A program made the translations under genes and the position numbers. The notes beneath the pieces were generated by a model that searched no databases, was not told the origin of the DNA, and worked only from the letters and a program-made list of their open reading frames with translations. This document shows, one piece after another, positions 45,288-55,225 of a DNA stretch of 64,000 nt (its first letter is position 1; every line of letters starts with the position of its first letter). Source of the DNA: Rapana venosa (Eukaryota; Mollusca; Gastropoda; Neogastropoda; Muricidae); contig CM054162.1 in assembly GCA_028751875.1 (NCBI GenBank), forward strand, positions 1,385,086 through 1,449,085, given 5' to 3'.

Positions 45288-45341
45288 ATCTCTTTCTCTC
45301 TCACTCTCTCTCTCCCCATCTCTCTCATCTCATTCCCCTCT

Positions 45342-45373
<32 letters not shown>

Positions 45374-45376
45374 CTC
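45288..45376. repeat. (CT)n microsatellite at the D block right edge
   Basis: CT runs with CCCC interruptions. The sequence beyond is unrelated to what follows the first D copy. Confidence 0.95.
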
Positions 45377-45377
45377 T

Positions 45378-45655
45378 GGTAAGGGATGTAGCCTTGTGGT
45401 AAGAACATTGCACTCGCAATCTGACGACCCGGGTTCGAATCCCGTTCAAGGGGATTTTACCCTGCAGTTAGCATCAGTACAGACTCCACTCTCCCCAAAG
45501 TCCTTTGGATGAGACTATAAACCGAGGTCTCATGTGCAAGCACGCGCAGAATAGCTTGCGCACACGTTAAATCCTGTTCAGCTTTTCCAAAGAGAAGGCC
45601 ATTGGTGGAAACAGATGTCATGAGTGTTTATTCCATTATCCTCAATAAAAAAAAG
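45378..45655 (+). mobile_element. tRNA-headed SINE with intact B box
   Basis: A box TAGCCTTGTGG (45,389-45,399) differs from consensus at one place. B box GGTTCGAATCC (45,432-45,442) fits exactly, 43 bases downstream, as in a tRNA. The body follows with AGTTAGCATCAGTAC, ACTCCACTCTCCCCAAAG, GATGAGACTATAAACC, TTGCGCACACGTTAAATC and AGAAGGCCATTGG, then an A-rich tail. This is the youngest-looking member of the family here. Downstream 45,656-46,070 holds a CT tract and nothing else recognised. Confidence 0.85.
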
Positions 45656-46072
45656 GGAAAAATTTTAAACAATAATAATTTAAATCATTTTCTACTCTCC
45701 CCCTCTCTCTCCCCTCTCTCTCTCTCCTCTCTCTCTTCCTCTCTCTTCTCTCCTATTAACACAAAACAAGCTTATCAGATTACACGTATCATTGTCAGAC
45801 CACTATGATGTTTTGCTCGAGGCCCCACCCCCTTCCCCAGTGCTATTGCACACTGGTCATCCGCCACCACCCTACACACTTTTAGCGGGGGACACACTAT
45901 CAGGGGGTAACCACCCTGAACGTTATCCAGCTAAAAGGGAGGTGACTTGCATGATGAGTAAACCTACAAGAGAGACTGCACTCCCCTTGTGTGACCTCAC
46001 ATGACCTTTGCTTCCTGCTTTCAGAGGAGGCATGAGGATTGACCAGTTGACCTCCTTTGGGAAAGACAGTGA

Positions 46073-46371
46073 TTGGACAGGATAGCTCAGTGGTCAGAGC
46101 ACTCGCTTTCCCCCAGCCAAGTTAAGCAGCATCCAGTGTGGTTACCAGTTTGATGGGTGACCGTTTCCAGGCCTTGACTTAAGCACAGTCCCCCAGTTCA
46201 CCCAGCTGTTAATGAGCATCTGCCTCTTTAGGGTCAGGAAAGGTAAAGCAGCGAGGGAGAGGAGATGGGCACCGCCCTCAATATGCTGGCCCCTAGAGAA
46301 GTGAGGTCTCTGACGCCTCGCTCCCCTACTACCTTAAATGTTATGGGGCACCTTTACCTTTTACCTTTTAA
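46073..46371 (+). mobile_element. tRNA/5S chimeric SINE, best copy
   Basis: The A box TAGCTCAGTGG (46,083-46,093) fits the tRNA consensus and is followed by TCAGAGCAC as in tRNAs. About 25 bases later the text turns into 5S rRNA promoter sequence: CCAAGTTAAGCAGCATCC, TGGTTACCAG, then TTTGATGGGTGACCG. No tRNA B box is present. The body ends in GTGAGGTCTCTGACGC and a CTTTACCTTTTACC tail. A tRNA A-box region fused to 5S box A/IE/C is the simplest reading. Confidence 0.75.
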
Positions 46372-46665
46372 GTGACTAGATCTGTGGTTGTACATGGAGC
46401 GCAGTGCCCTAACAAGCTTTTTTCTGCTTTTGTCATTGCAATGCACATCCAGCTTTAGTGGTTGTTGACCTCTTTCTGTACCTACCTACCTGCCTGTCTC
46501 CATGTCTATAGTTTTTTTTAGTTTGTGACTATTTTCGTTGGTCTGCTGGTTTGCTTTTTTCCGTGTGCATGGTTGTTATTGTTCTCTGTGCATGTCTGGT
46601 AATTCAAAATAATCCAAACGCCATGTATGTATACACAAGCACAAAATGCTGATAGACTCTGTTTT
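46372..46665. other. Spacer without recognised features
   Basis: T-rich, with CTACCTACCTGCCTG near 46,482. No gene is visible. Confidence 0.5.
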
Positions 46666-46795
46666 TGTCTGTCTGCCGGTCTGTCTGTCTGTCTGTCGGT
46701 CGGTCTGTCTGTCTGTCTGTCTGTCTATGTCTCTCTATCTCCTTTCTATCTCATTCTCTCTCTCTGTCTGTCTCTCTCTCTCCATCTCTCTCGAT
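46666..46795. repeat. (GTCT)n/(CT)n microsatellite
   Basis: GTCT units with several GTCG variants, then CT-rich sequence. Confidence 0.95.
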
Positions 46796-46897
46796 TATCG
46801 TAGCCATACCCTATCCCCTGCAGAACGTTAGAGCACAAATGGTAATGCAAAACATACTGACCTCTAGGCTTTTAGGGCAACACACTGTCTCCGCAAT

Positions 46898-46899
46898 AA

Positions 46900-46934
<35 letters not shown>

Positions 46935-46950
46935 ACACACACACAACACA
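46898..46950. repeat. (CA)n microsatellite
   Basis: A CA run broken by AAC, followed by A-rich sequence. Confidence 0.93.
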
Positions 46951-47089
46951 CCAAAAAAAGAAAAAAAAACTTCAATAACAACAAACGAAAACCCCACCCG
47001 ACCACCGACCCAAATAAAATTTGAGAGGACATATGCATGAGAACAACAAAACAGGAGTCCCTTTGACCCACCTGCCTTTTGCCCTATAT

Positions 47090-47245
47090 AAATTTTAATT
47101 TATATATCATAATTATATAAAAACAATCCTTGAATGCCCGGGAATTTGGGTATAATAATATGTAATATTATATAATTTTATATATAATATAAAATATATA
47201 TATATATATATTATATATAATATATATTAATATATATATATAAAA
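47090..47245. repeat. (TA)n low-complexity tract
   Basis: TATATA and TAATATA repeats interrupt family X member 2 at its left side. A similar tract lies at 48,030-48,110. Confidence 0.9.
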
Positions 47246-47249
47246 GTAT

Positions 47250-47650
47250 CCCAATAATTCCCGGGAAATTTTGTTTTAGGAATTCTCTATTTTCTATTCC
47301 CTCTTTGTTTCTGCCTTTTCCTTTCTTCCTGTCCCATCCCTTTTGATGTTCCCGCTCTCTCAGTACAATTCTTCCCGATTTTTGTTTTCCACAAAGACTT
47401 TATAGATATTAGTTCTCTCCCATGCCGAAGTCTGATGTGCTAGGCTTGACTTGTTAGGTGCTTGACAGCAGCGCAACGCATGTTCCATCACCTGACAGAC
47501 AGCACTGGTTGCTGCCTGAGCTTTCCACAGCGAGGAAGCAGAAGCAGAGGAATCAACGGTCTGTCAGGACGATGCATGCTACACCTGGCTTCCCTTTCCC
47601 CTGACGTCTGCCAGGCCAGCCATCATCACCTGCCTTAGTCAGGGTCACCT
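47250..47650. repeat. Interspersed repeat family X, member 2
   Basis: CTCTATTTTCTATTCC and CCACAAAGACTTTATA match member 1 at 2,340. Further right, CTCCCATGCCGAAGTC, GACAGCAGCGCAAC and GTTGCTGCCTGAGC match member 3 at 51,090-51,220. The three copies together suggest an element of at least 400 bases with no coding potential I can see. Confidence 0.55.
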
Positions 47651-48840
47651 TCCAGCAAACCTGTGCCCCCCCCCCCCATGTACGTGTTGTTTGTCCCGCC
47701 CCCCCCCCCACCCCCAAAAAGACACTAGGATAGTTTTTAAATTTTAATAATTAATTTTTTTTTACATAGGTATTTTAAGAAAGATGCGAAATGCATGTGT
47801 TTTTCCAATGGTTCATTTTATTGTTTCTCTGAATTTTTTTTTGAATGTGTTGTGGTGTGTGTGCATGTTGGGTATGTGTTGGGGGTGTGTGTGTGTGCGT
47901 GTGTGTGTGTCTGGTGTGTGTGTGTGTGTTTTGTGGTATGTTGGTAGCACGCATGGCCAAGCATATATGTTTCAAGTAAATGAAGCTTTTTTATGTTGTA
48001 GGACTGAAACAATATTAGCTATAATCAAAAAGCATATAATATATATATAATATATATATAAAAATATATAATATTTTATATATTTTTTTAAAATTTTTTT
48101 ATATTGAGTAATTAATGTGTGTTGTGTGTGATGTTGGTTGTGTTGGTATGTAGTGTATGGATGAAGATTATGTATGTAATAACTTTTATTTTAGGACTTA
48201 AAAATTGCTTAAGTAAAAAGCATATTAAATTTTATATCTTTAATTTTATTTAAATATACTAAAATAAAAGTTGGGCTTTTTAGGTTGGGGGTTTATGTAA
48301 AACAATAAGTTTCCAATCCCGAAATTTATGGGGCACCAAAATGGAAACCCTAACAATGCATATCGTCCTTAATGGATCTTCCAAATTTTCAAAAAAGTTG
48401 ATGTGCACTTTTTCTTCCTACACACACCACTATTTCTAGAACCAACCTCGTGGAAGGGGTTTCCCAGACTGCTCAAAGGGGAAAGGTTTTGGAATGCTTT
48501 AAATTTTGGGTTACCTCATCTTCACCAGCAGTGAACAATTAAACCCGTGTAACTCCCTTTTATAAAATTGAGGGTGCAAGGCCTCCCCAGAAAATTTGGG
48601 GGAAATTTACATGGAAAAGTGGGAAATTACCTGGGAAAAAGGACGAATAACCGATGAAATGAGAATGCAAGGATCCAAGCATGGCTACTTTTGACTATAA
48701 TTGAAAGAGAAAGTAGGGACCCAGCAACAGTTAGCTTTAAAACCAGGTCATCAGGTCATTAACAAAAATTTACTTATAACAGGTTGGGCATTCTGTCACG
48801 CCTTTACACTGTCCCTAGCTTGTGCCCCTTCACCTCATTC
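47651..48840. other. Spacer with poly-C, GT and TA tracts
   Basis: C-runs at 47,669-47,678 and 47,700-47,712, a GT tract at 47,845-47,935 and a TA tract at 48,030-48,110. The 48,290-48,830 stretch is homopolymer-inflated with no recognised feature. Confidence 0.6.
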
Positions 48841-48844
48841 ACAG

Positions 48845-49130
48845 TAAACGTTGTGAAAAGTAACGTTGAAAAGTAACGTTTAAAGAGGGGGCAAAGAAAC
48901 GTGATGAAAAGTACGGTGCAAATTAGCGTCGTGCAAAGAAACGTTTCAAAGTAAAGTGGTGCAAAGAACTGTGGGCAAAGTAGTGTGGTGCAATAGTGTG
49001 TGCAAGTAGGTTCAAAGTATGTGGTCAAGAAACGGGGGTGTATAAATGTGGGAAAAGTGTGTGTTACAAATTGGTAAAATAGTGTGTGGAAAATAGTGTG
49101 GTGAAAAAGGGGTGAAAAGGTGCTTACGAT
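48845..49130. repeat. Degenerate short tandem array, unit about 14-16 bp
   Basis: Words such as AAAAGTAACGTTG, AAAGAAACGT, GTGCAAAGAA and AAAGTAGTGTGGTGC recur about every 15 bases with drift from left (AACGT) to right (TAGTGTG). The last units are noisy. Confidence 0.7.
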
Positions 49131-49139
49131 TTCGGAAAG

Positions 49140-50335
49140 ATTCAAAGGGGAAAAAGTAATGGTTTGGTTTTAAAATTTGGGGGGTAAAAGTTGGTTTAGG
49201 ACCTGGTAAAAGGTTTTAGCAGGTTTTTTCAAGGCGGAGCTTTTGTTGTTGTGACAAATATTAAAAAAGGGGAAACCCTTTCACAATTGTTTAATACCCC
49301 ACCAAACCCAATAAACCCTTTTCTTCCTTCCCTCCTCCCCATCTCTCCCTTCCCTTCTCCCCAACTAATTTTTCCCCCTTTTTTCCCTCACAACCTTTAA
49401 AAAAATAGCCAGCATCCCTTTCCCAAAATTTCCCAAACCACTTTTTATTCCCTTTTTCACCCCCCCCTCCTTTAAATTTTTCAACACAAACACCAAACCA
49501 CAAAAAAGAACACCACCACAACCTCACTCAACCCCACCACCCCCCCTCCCTTCCTCCTTCCCCCCCTCCCCCCCCCCCTTTTCCCTCCCTTTCCCTCTCT
49601 CTCTCCTTTTTTTAAAAACCCCTTTTTGTTTTTCTAAGCCACGAAAAATTTCGTAGAAAAAAAACAACCCTGAGGGGTTTTTGGGGGTTGGGGGGAAACC
49701 CCAGATTTAAAAAAAAAGACAAAACCGCCCCAAGGGGAAAGCAAACTAGGAAAGGGAAAAAAAAGGGAAAAAAACACCAAAAACATTATAAAAAAAATCC
49801 CCCAAAACCAATTTTTCCCCTTTTTCCCCCCCTTTTTTTTCCTTTTCCCCCTTTTTTTTAAAAATTTCCCATTTTTCTATTCCCCCCCCTTTTCCCTAAA
49901 ACCAAAACTGCAAACTTTCCCCTTATTTAACAAAAAAATTTTTTTTTTTTTCTTTCCCCCCTTTTCTATTCTCTCTTCAAATAAAGCAATAGCAAAACTT
50001 CAAATCCTTTCAACAAAAATCATTTTTTAACATGTTTTCTTTTTCATTTTTTCCCTTTTCCCTTTTTGCAAGTTTTCCCTTTCCCAACCTTTCCGATTTC
50101 AATACCCGAATTTGGTTGATTTTTTTTAAGTTTTGAAGCGAGTGGGGGGGGCTAGGCAGGGAATCTCAGGAGTTTCCGGGAGAAGTAAGAATTTTTTGAT
50201 GGGGTTTTTTAAGTTTGGCTAGGAAACAAAAAGTGGTACACACAACCCCAAACACACCAAAAGAAACACCAACCACCACAAATCCACCCCACACCACCAC
50301 ACCACAAACCTAACACCATTTTTCATTCAATCTTC
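49140..50335. other. Homopolymer-inflated stretch without features
   Basis: C-, T- and A-runs dominate, including CT-rich text at 49,540-49,610. Nothing recognisable. Confidence 0.6.
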
Positions 50336-50564
50336 CCCCGGGCGCCTTCTTGCTCTTCGTTGCTTCCTTCATATCTTCATTATGGCCTTTGAAGTCGTTA
50401 GTGGCTGCCGCAGAGGAATCCTTCAGAGTGCGCAGGTAGCCTTCATTGCCCCCAGTTTTGCCGCCTAGTAGGCTGAGAAAACGACCACAGAAAGCCCCTT
50501 CAGAATTAAAAATTCAAAAACCTGCCTTGGAATGCTGTTCCCAGTTGTTTTAAATTTTATCATA
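50336..50564. other. Left flank of the 26-bp array
   Basis: Relatively clean text with GCAGAGGAATCCTTCAGAG and similar words. No match elsewhere and no gene. Confidence 0.45.
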
Positions 50565-50870
50565 ACCCAGGGTTTTCCTTCAGTAGTGCTGTCAGGGTTT
50601 GTCTTCAGTAGTGCTGTCCTTCAGTAGTGCTGTCGTTTGTCCTTCATATCTGCGGGTTTGTCCTTCAGTAGTGCGTCCTTCAGTAGTCCCATTTGTCCTT
50701 CAGTAGTGCTGTCAAGGTGTCCTTATGAAGGGTGCCCCTTCTAGTGCTGCCCTTTACTCGTTCTGTCAGGTTGTCCTTCAGTAGTGGGGTTTGCTCTGCC
50801 CTCCTTCATGCGGTGTGCTTCAGTAGTGCTGTCAGGGTTTTTCCTACAGTAGTGCTGTCAGGGTCTTCAT
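50565..50870. repeat. Degenerate 26-bp minisatellite
   Basis: CCTTCAGTAGTGCTGTC followed by AGGGTTTGT recurs about ten times with deletions and noise, for example at 50,577, 50,603 and 50,818. Some units are shortened to CCTTCAGTAGTGC. Confidence 0.85.
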
Positions 50871-50879
50871 TAGCAAGGG

Positions 50880-51300
50880 CTCTCCCCAAAGGGGATGCTG
50901 GGGGCCTGTCAGTACAAACAGCCTCCCAACCTTCTGAGAATGTTGTTCTAGGACATCCCTCTTTTCTATCCCTCCACCTGTTTCTGCCTTGTTACTGTTT
51001 ATCTTCTTACCTCCTTCTTGTCTATTAACATTTTCCTGTCATCTTCGTCCATTCTCCTGCCATTTTCTCATAAATTTTTTTAAAAACAACAACAGTGCCC
51101 TCCCATGCGAAGTCAGATGATTTGGGCCTTACTGGTCAGGCGCTGACAGGCAGCACAACACAGTTTTGTTCATAGGACAGGCAACGGTCCTTGTTGTCTG
51201 AGCGTTCAATGAGAAGGACGAAGTAGTGGCATTGCTGACAGTGTGATTTCACGCTAGTGGCTGACCTTCTGCCACTGGTCACTTCATTACATTGCCATTG
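50880..51300. repeat. Interspersed repeat family X, member 3
   Basis: GGACATCCCTCTTTTCTATCC and the CTGCCTTGTTACTG region match members 1 and 2. CTCCCATGCGAAGTCAG, CTGACAGGCAGCACAAC and GTTGTCTGAGCG match 47,425-47,525. It is the longest and cleanest copy. Confidence 0.55.
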
Positions 51301-52190
51301 CTCTTCATTAGCAATAGGTCACTGACCCCTTGGTTTGAGGTATATCGATTGATATCAGACCCCTGTACTTTAGGGTAGGGTGACTATGATCTTTACCTGA
51401 AGCGTGTGACTGACCTTCCCCCACGTAATGGTTTGTGTTGCACTGCAGATCTGCTTGTAGCCTCTGACAGTGTATAACTCTGCAATAAACAGGCTATTTT
51501 ATTCCCCCAAAAATAAAAGGCGGGCAATTTTATGAAAAGTTATTACACAGTGAAATGCTAGACTCCAGGAAGTGACACAATAAGAACTGGACATTTTTGT
51601 TTATAGTTCTAGGTGGTCAGTACGAGGGGTTTACGTGTCTTCAAACCCATTCTAAAAAAAAAAAAAAAAGGAAAAAAACGCTCTGATGTTTTAGTATGAG
51701 GTAAAATTAAATCTTTTTTTTTTTTGGCAATTGATTTTCTCTTTTTTAAATCGAAAAATACTCCAGCAGAAAAAATTTTGGGCCAGGCGCTTTAAGCCCG
51801 GGTGTTGTGGTGGGGGGGTCACTGTTCAGGGTTTTGGCTGACCTGATGTGACGGGCCCAGTTCATTTTTTTTCCCCCTTTTTTTGGGAAATGGCCCCTCC
51901 CCTTTCATTAGGCAATGGCCATTTGGGCCCCCTTTGGCAAGGGGGAACCGGTAAATTTCCCCCCCTTTCGGGTCTTTCCCCATGCGCCAAAGCTTGATCC
52001 TTTTGGAAAAAACTCTGTGTGTTTTGGGGGAAAAATTAAAAATGCCAAATTCATAAATTTTTATTTCCCCCAAAGACAGAGAAATTTCCCCGTAGTATCC
52101 AGAACCAACAGAAAGTACTAATTAATTTTTCCTATTTTTCCCGTCCATGGGGAAAGGGATGAAGCCCATCTATTAAACCGGGGTTTGGGG
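51301..52190. other. Spacer, clean then noisy
   Basis: Clean sequence to about 51,640 with no recognised feature, then homopolymer-inflated text. No gene. Confidence 0.5.
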
Positions 52191-52199
52191 GGGCCATTT

Positions 52200-52850
52200 T
52201 TTTGTGGGTGCGAAATGACTTATTTGGCCCTTTCCTGTTTTGAAAATTTAATTGGCAGTAAGGCCCGGGTATAGGGGGCTGTTTTTGGAGATTTGGGGAG
52301 GCTCTATCTTTCCTGTCTTGCCTGCTTTTGGCTCCCTGCCCCCGAAATTTCCCTTTTTTGTTTCGGGGGCCCTTGCGCCACTGCGTACACTGCTCGCCAC
52401 TGGGCCCCCCTCCATTGCTGCCTGCTCCCTGATTTTACCCTCAATGTTAAATTTTTTCAGGAGGCTTTCAGAGGGGGTCCTTGAAGCTTTTCCTTCGGGC
52501 CTTCTTGGAGCGCTTTCATCGAATTCCCCAAAACCCAGAATTTTTTCTTTGGGGAGCCGATGGCCCGGGCCCATGGCAACTACATGGCCTCCCCCACGAA
52601 GCGGGTCTGCATCGGGAAATGGTGGGGGATTTTGGAAGGTTTCCCTCTGGAAAAGCACCTCAGGGGTCTGGGATCTTGCCCCTCCCAAATTTGATCCCAA
52701 ACGTTTTAAAACAGGGGGTTTGAAGGTTTCACTTTTTAGCAGGGGCGTTTGTAGACTTTCCATAAATTCTGAGCCAAAAGCAAGAGGGTGAGCACTACCG
52801 TTTTGTAGACCTTGACTGTACTAATAAAGTTGTTGCAAAATGCGGGTGTG
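52200..52850 (-). mobile_element. LINE reverse transcriptase C-terminal end (LINE-c), minus strand
   Basis: On the minus strand the frame near 52,830 reads STVKVYKTVVLTLLL, the LINE box before the usual YGSE. It continues with a KVYKRP stretch, a basic KARRKSFKDPL segment and an AAMEGG stretch. Last comes a GQISHFAPTK stretch near 52,210 that resembles a C-terminal GL.SH.RTH zinc-binding end seen in some animal LINEs. Frame changes are many and the text is homopolymer-inflated. The open frames of 171 (minus) and 179 (plus) codons here are not genes. Confidence 0.7.
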
Positions 52851-52884
52851 TGTGAAAGTCAAAAAGTCGGACCCAAATATATGT

Positions 52885-53015
52885 CTTTCTCTCCCCCTCT
52901 CTCTCTCTCTCCCCCAAATTCCTCTCTCTCCTCTCTCCTCTCCCATCTTTTCCTCTCTCTTCTCCCCCTTCTTCCTCCTCCTCTCTCATCTCTCTCCCCT
53001 CTTCTCTCTCTCTAA
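52885..53015. repeat. (CT)n microsatellite
   Basis: CT and CTCC repeats directly beyond the 5' break of LINE-c; a short GT run follows at 53,216-53,240. Confidence 0.92.
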
Positions 53016-53240
53016 AATGGAAAACTTCTTTTGGTTCTTTTCATATCACTTAAGCCCAAATTTTAGATTTTATTTTTTATTATAATGTAAATTGTTTTTT
53101 TGTATATATACAAAAAATTTAAAAAAAAAATATAAAACCAGCCAGATGGATACAGACAGACAGACAGCCCGACAACAGACAGAGGGAATAGATAGACGGA
53201 AGAAAGATAGAAATAGGTGTGTGTGTGTGTGTGTGTGGGG

Positions 53241-55080
53241 TGGTGTTGTTTTGGGTGTGGTGTGTGGGGGAAAGTCACTGTCACAGTCTTTTTTTTTTCC
53301 AAAAAAGGCACACAAAAATTACTTATGTTTTTTTGCTTTCAATCCAGCCCCTTTTCTGGGAACAAAAACAACCCCACCAAAAAATTTTGTCAACTAAAAC
53401 GATCTTTAACAACCCATAGCCATACAATGTACCAATATGAAAAATACCACAATGACTGTAAACCCCCAAAAAACCCCCAAACGAAACGCACGCACACACA
53501 CACCCCGGGCGTGCCACACAAAGAAAATTTTAAATTGAATTTTTTTTTTGGGAAATTAAAAAAAACAAAAATTATTAAATGCCCAAACTGGGGCCAAAAA
53601 CTTAAAATGCTTTTGCCTTCGGGACATTGGTGAGTAAAACATTAAGGGTGTATTTTCGTTATGCCCGTATTCTCCTTCAATGCTTAAAATTTAATTTTTT
53701 TTTCCCTTTTAGTATATGGGTACCTGTGTTTGTGTGTAGTTTTTTTTTTCTTGCTACTATTTTCCTAAAAAAAAAAACCGATTGAAGTTTTGTTTTTTCC
53801 CATTGGCAAAAAAACAGTGATTGTTCATGAGGGAAAGGCAGTGGTGGGGGTTAGAAAAAAAATTTTTCTATCTTTACGATCCTTCGAAGGGGCCCGGGGA
53901 CGGGTTTGTAAAAAAACACTTTGGGTGCTTTTTAAATTATCCCCCAAAAAAAAAAGAAATGTATTCTCTTTTCTCACCCAAGGTCACGAAAATATTGGTG
54001 GGGTGCCCAAAAAAAGGGTAACTACTGAAAAAAAAGTCATTTTTTTAAAGCAGTGTTTTGTCCTTGCTCGTTTGTTTTTTTCCCTTTGGGTTTCTTTCTT
54101 TTATACTTTTTCCGTTTAAAAAAATATTTAAACCCGGCGAGTGTGCTGCCCCTATTTTTTTAAAAAATTTAAATTATTTTGTTTAATTTCCGAGGTTAAT
54201 GGAAATTGTGTGTTTTGTGTGTATGTGTGTGTGTGTTGTGTGGGGTGCGTGCGAAATTTTTTTAAGTTATGAAAATTGTAATAGGTTCCCTGTGCAAAAA
54301 AAATTTTCAATGCAAGCGCTTTGTTTAAAGTTTTTAACACATATATAAATTCCAATCGCAGATTTTGGGATTTAAAATTAACCAAAAAAAATTAAAGAAA
54401 AAGGGTTTATGATCTTTCCCATTTTGTTTACTTAAACCCAAGCCTTTAAAAGAAACTGAACGTGTCAGACCCTTTTGGGCAAAATTTTTGTTTAAATGTT
54501 TTAAAAGCACTTCATTTCCCAGAGTAAGGAAACACCACACACGAAACCAAAACAACAGACAGGTTTTTGTAACGAAAGACCCCTTTGCATGTTTTGGGGC
54601 CCCAAACTGTATTGTCTTTGGGCCAATTGGGGCCTTTTTGACAAGGGGGGTTACACGCAAACCAAAAAAATGCACGAGGCTTTTAAAAAAAAAAAATGAC
54701 AAGACAAAAAGGGCTGATAAAAGGGAAAACATTTTAAGTTCTGCTGAAACTCAGCACCAAAAATCCTTTAAAAAGAAATTTGGCCCAACGGATAAAAAAT
54801 TAAGGTAAAAAACCACTCTAAATGCTTTATTAAACATCCATTAAAATGTTATGGGGAATGTTAAATAAAAATTTAAATTGCTGGAAAATCACAGCAAAAA
54901 AAGGGTTTCTGTAGTCGAAAAACAAAATAAAAATTGGTTTTTTAGCTGGGACTTTCTATTGTAGGGTTCGCAATCAACTTTGCAACAGGGTTGATCACAA
55001 TACAGCCCATATGACAAAAAAAATAACCTGCTTTTATAAGCTTCGAACTGAGAAAAACCAGTTTTGACGTATTGAAATAA
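53241..55080. other. Homopolymer-inflated stretch without recognised features
   Basis: No element or gene could be read. A short GT tract lies at 54,205-54,245. Confidence 0.55.
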
Positions 55081-55084
55081 AAGC

Positions 55085-55225
55085 CGACACAGGCAAAAGA
55101 AAAGAGAAGCGAGAGAGAGAAAAGAGAGAGAGAAGAGAGAGAGAGAAAGGGGAGAGAGGAGACAAAAAGAAAAGAGAGACAGAGAGAAGAGGGGAGGGAG
55201 AGAAGGGGGGAGAGGGAGAGGGTAC
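55085..55225. repeat. (GA)n microsatellite
   Basis: AGAGAG runs with AAAAG and GGGG variants. Confidence 0.9.

Larger units (their letters stand above)
37437..45310. repeat. D block, copy 2
   Basis: Twin of 21,112-29,035. The left edge is exact at CCATCACTGG. The right edge fades into CT-rich, homopolymer-inflated sequence after about 45,060. It contains the same elements in the same order. Confidence 0.9.

Noticed and set aside
45389..45442. Possible tRNA gene
   Set aside because: A and B boxes are present, but no acceptor stem closes and a repeated SINE body with A-rich tail follows.
46100..46150. Possible 5S rRNA gene
   Set aside because: Only the internal promoter portion resembles 5S rRNA; the 5' third and 3' end are absent and a SINE body follows.
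52252..52791. Plus-strand frame of 179 codons
   Set aside because: It is the shadow of a LINE protein fragment read on the minus strand.
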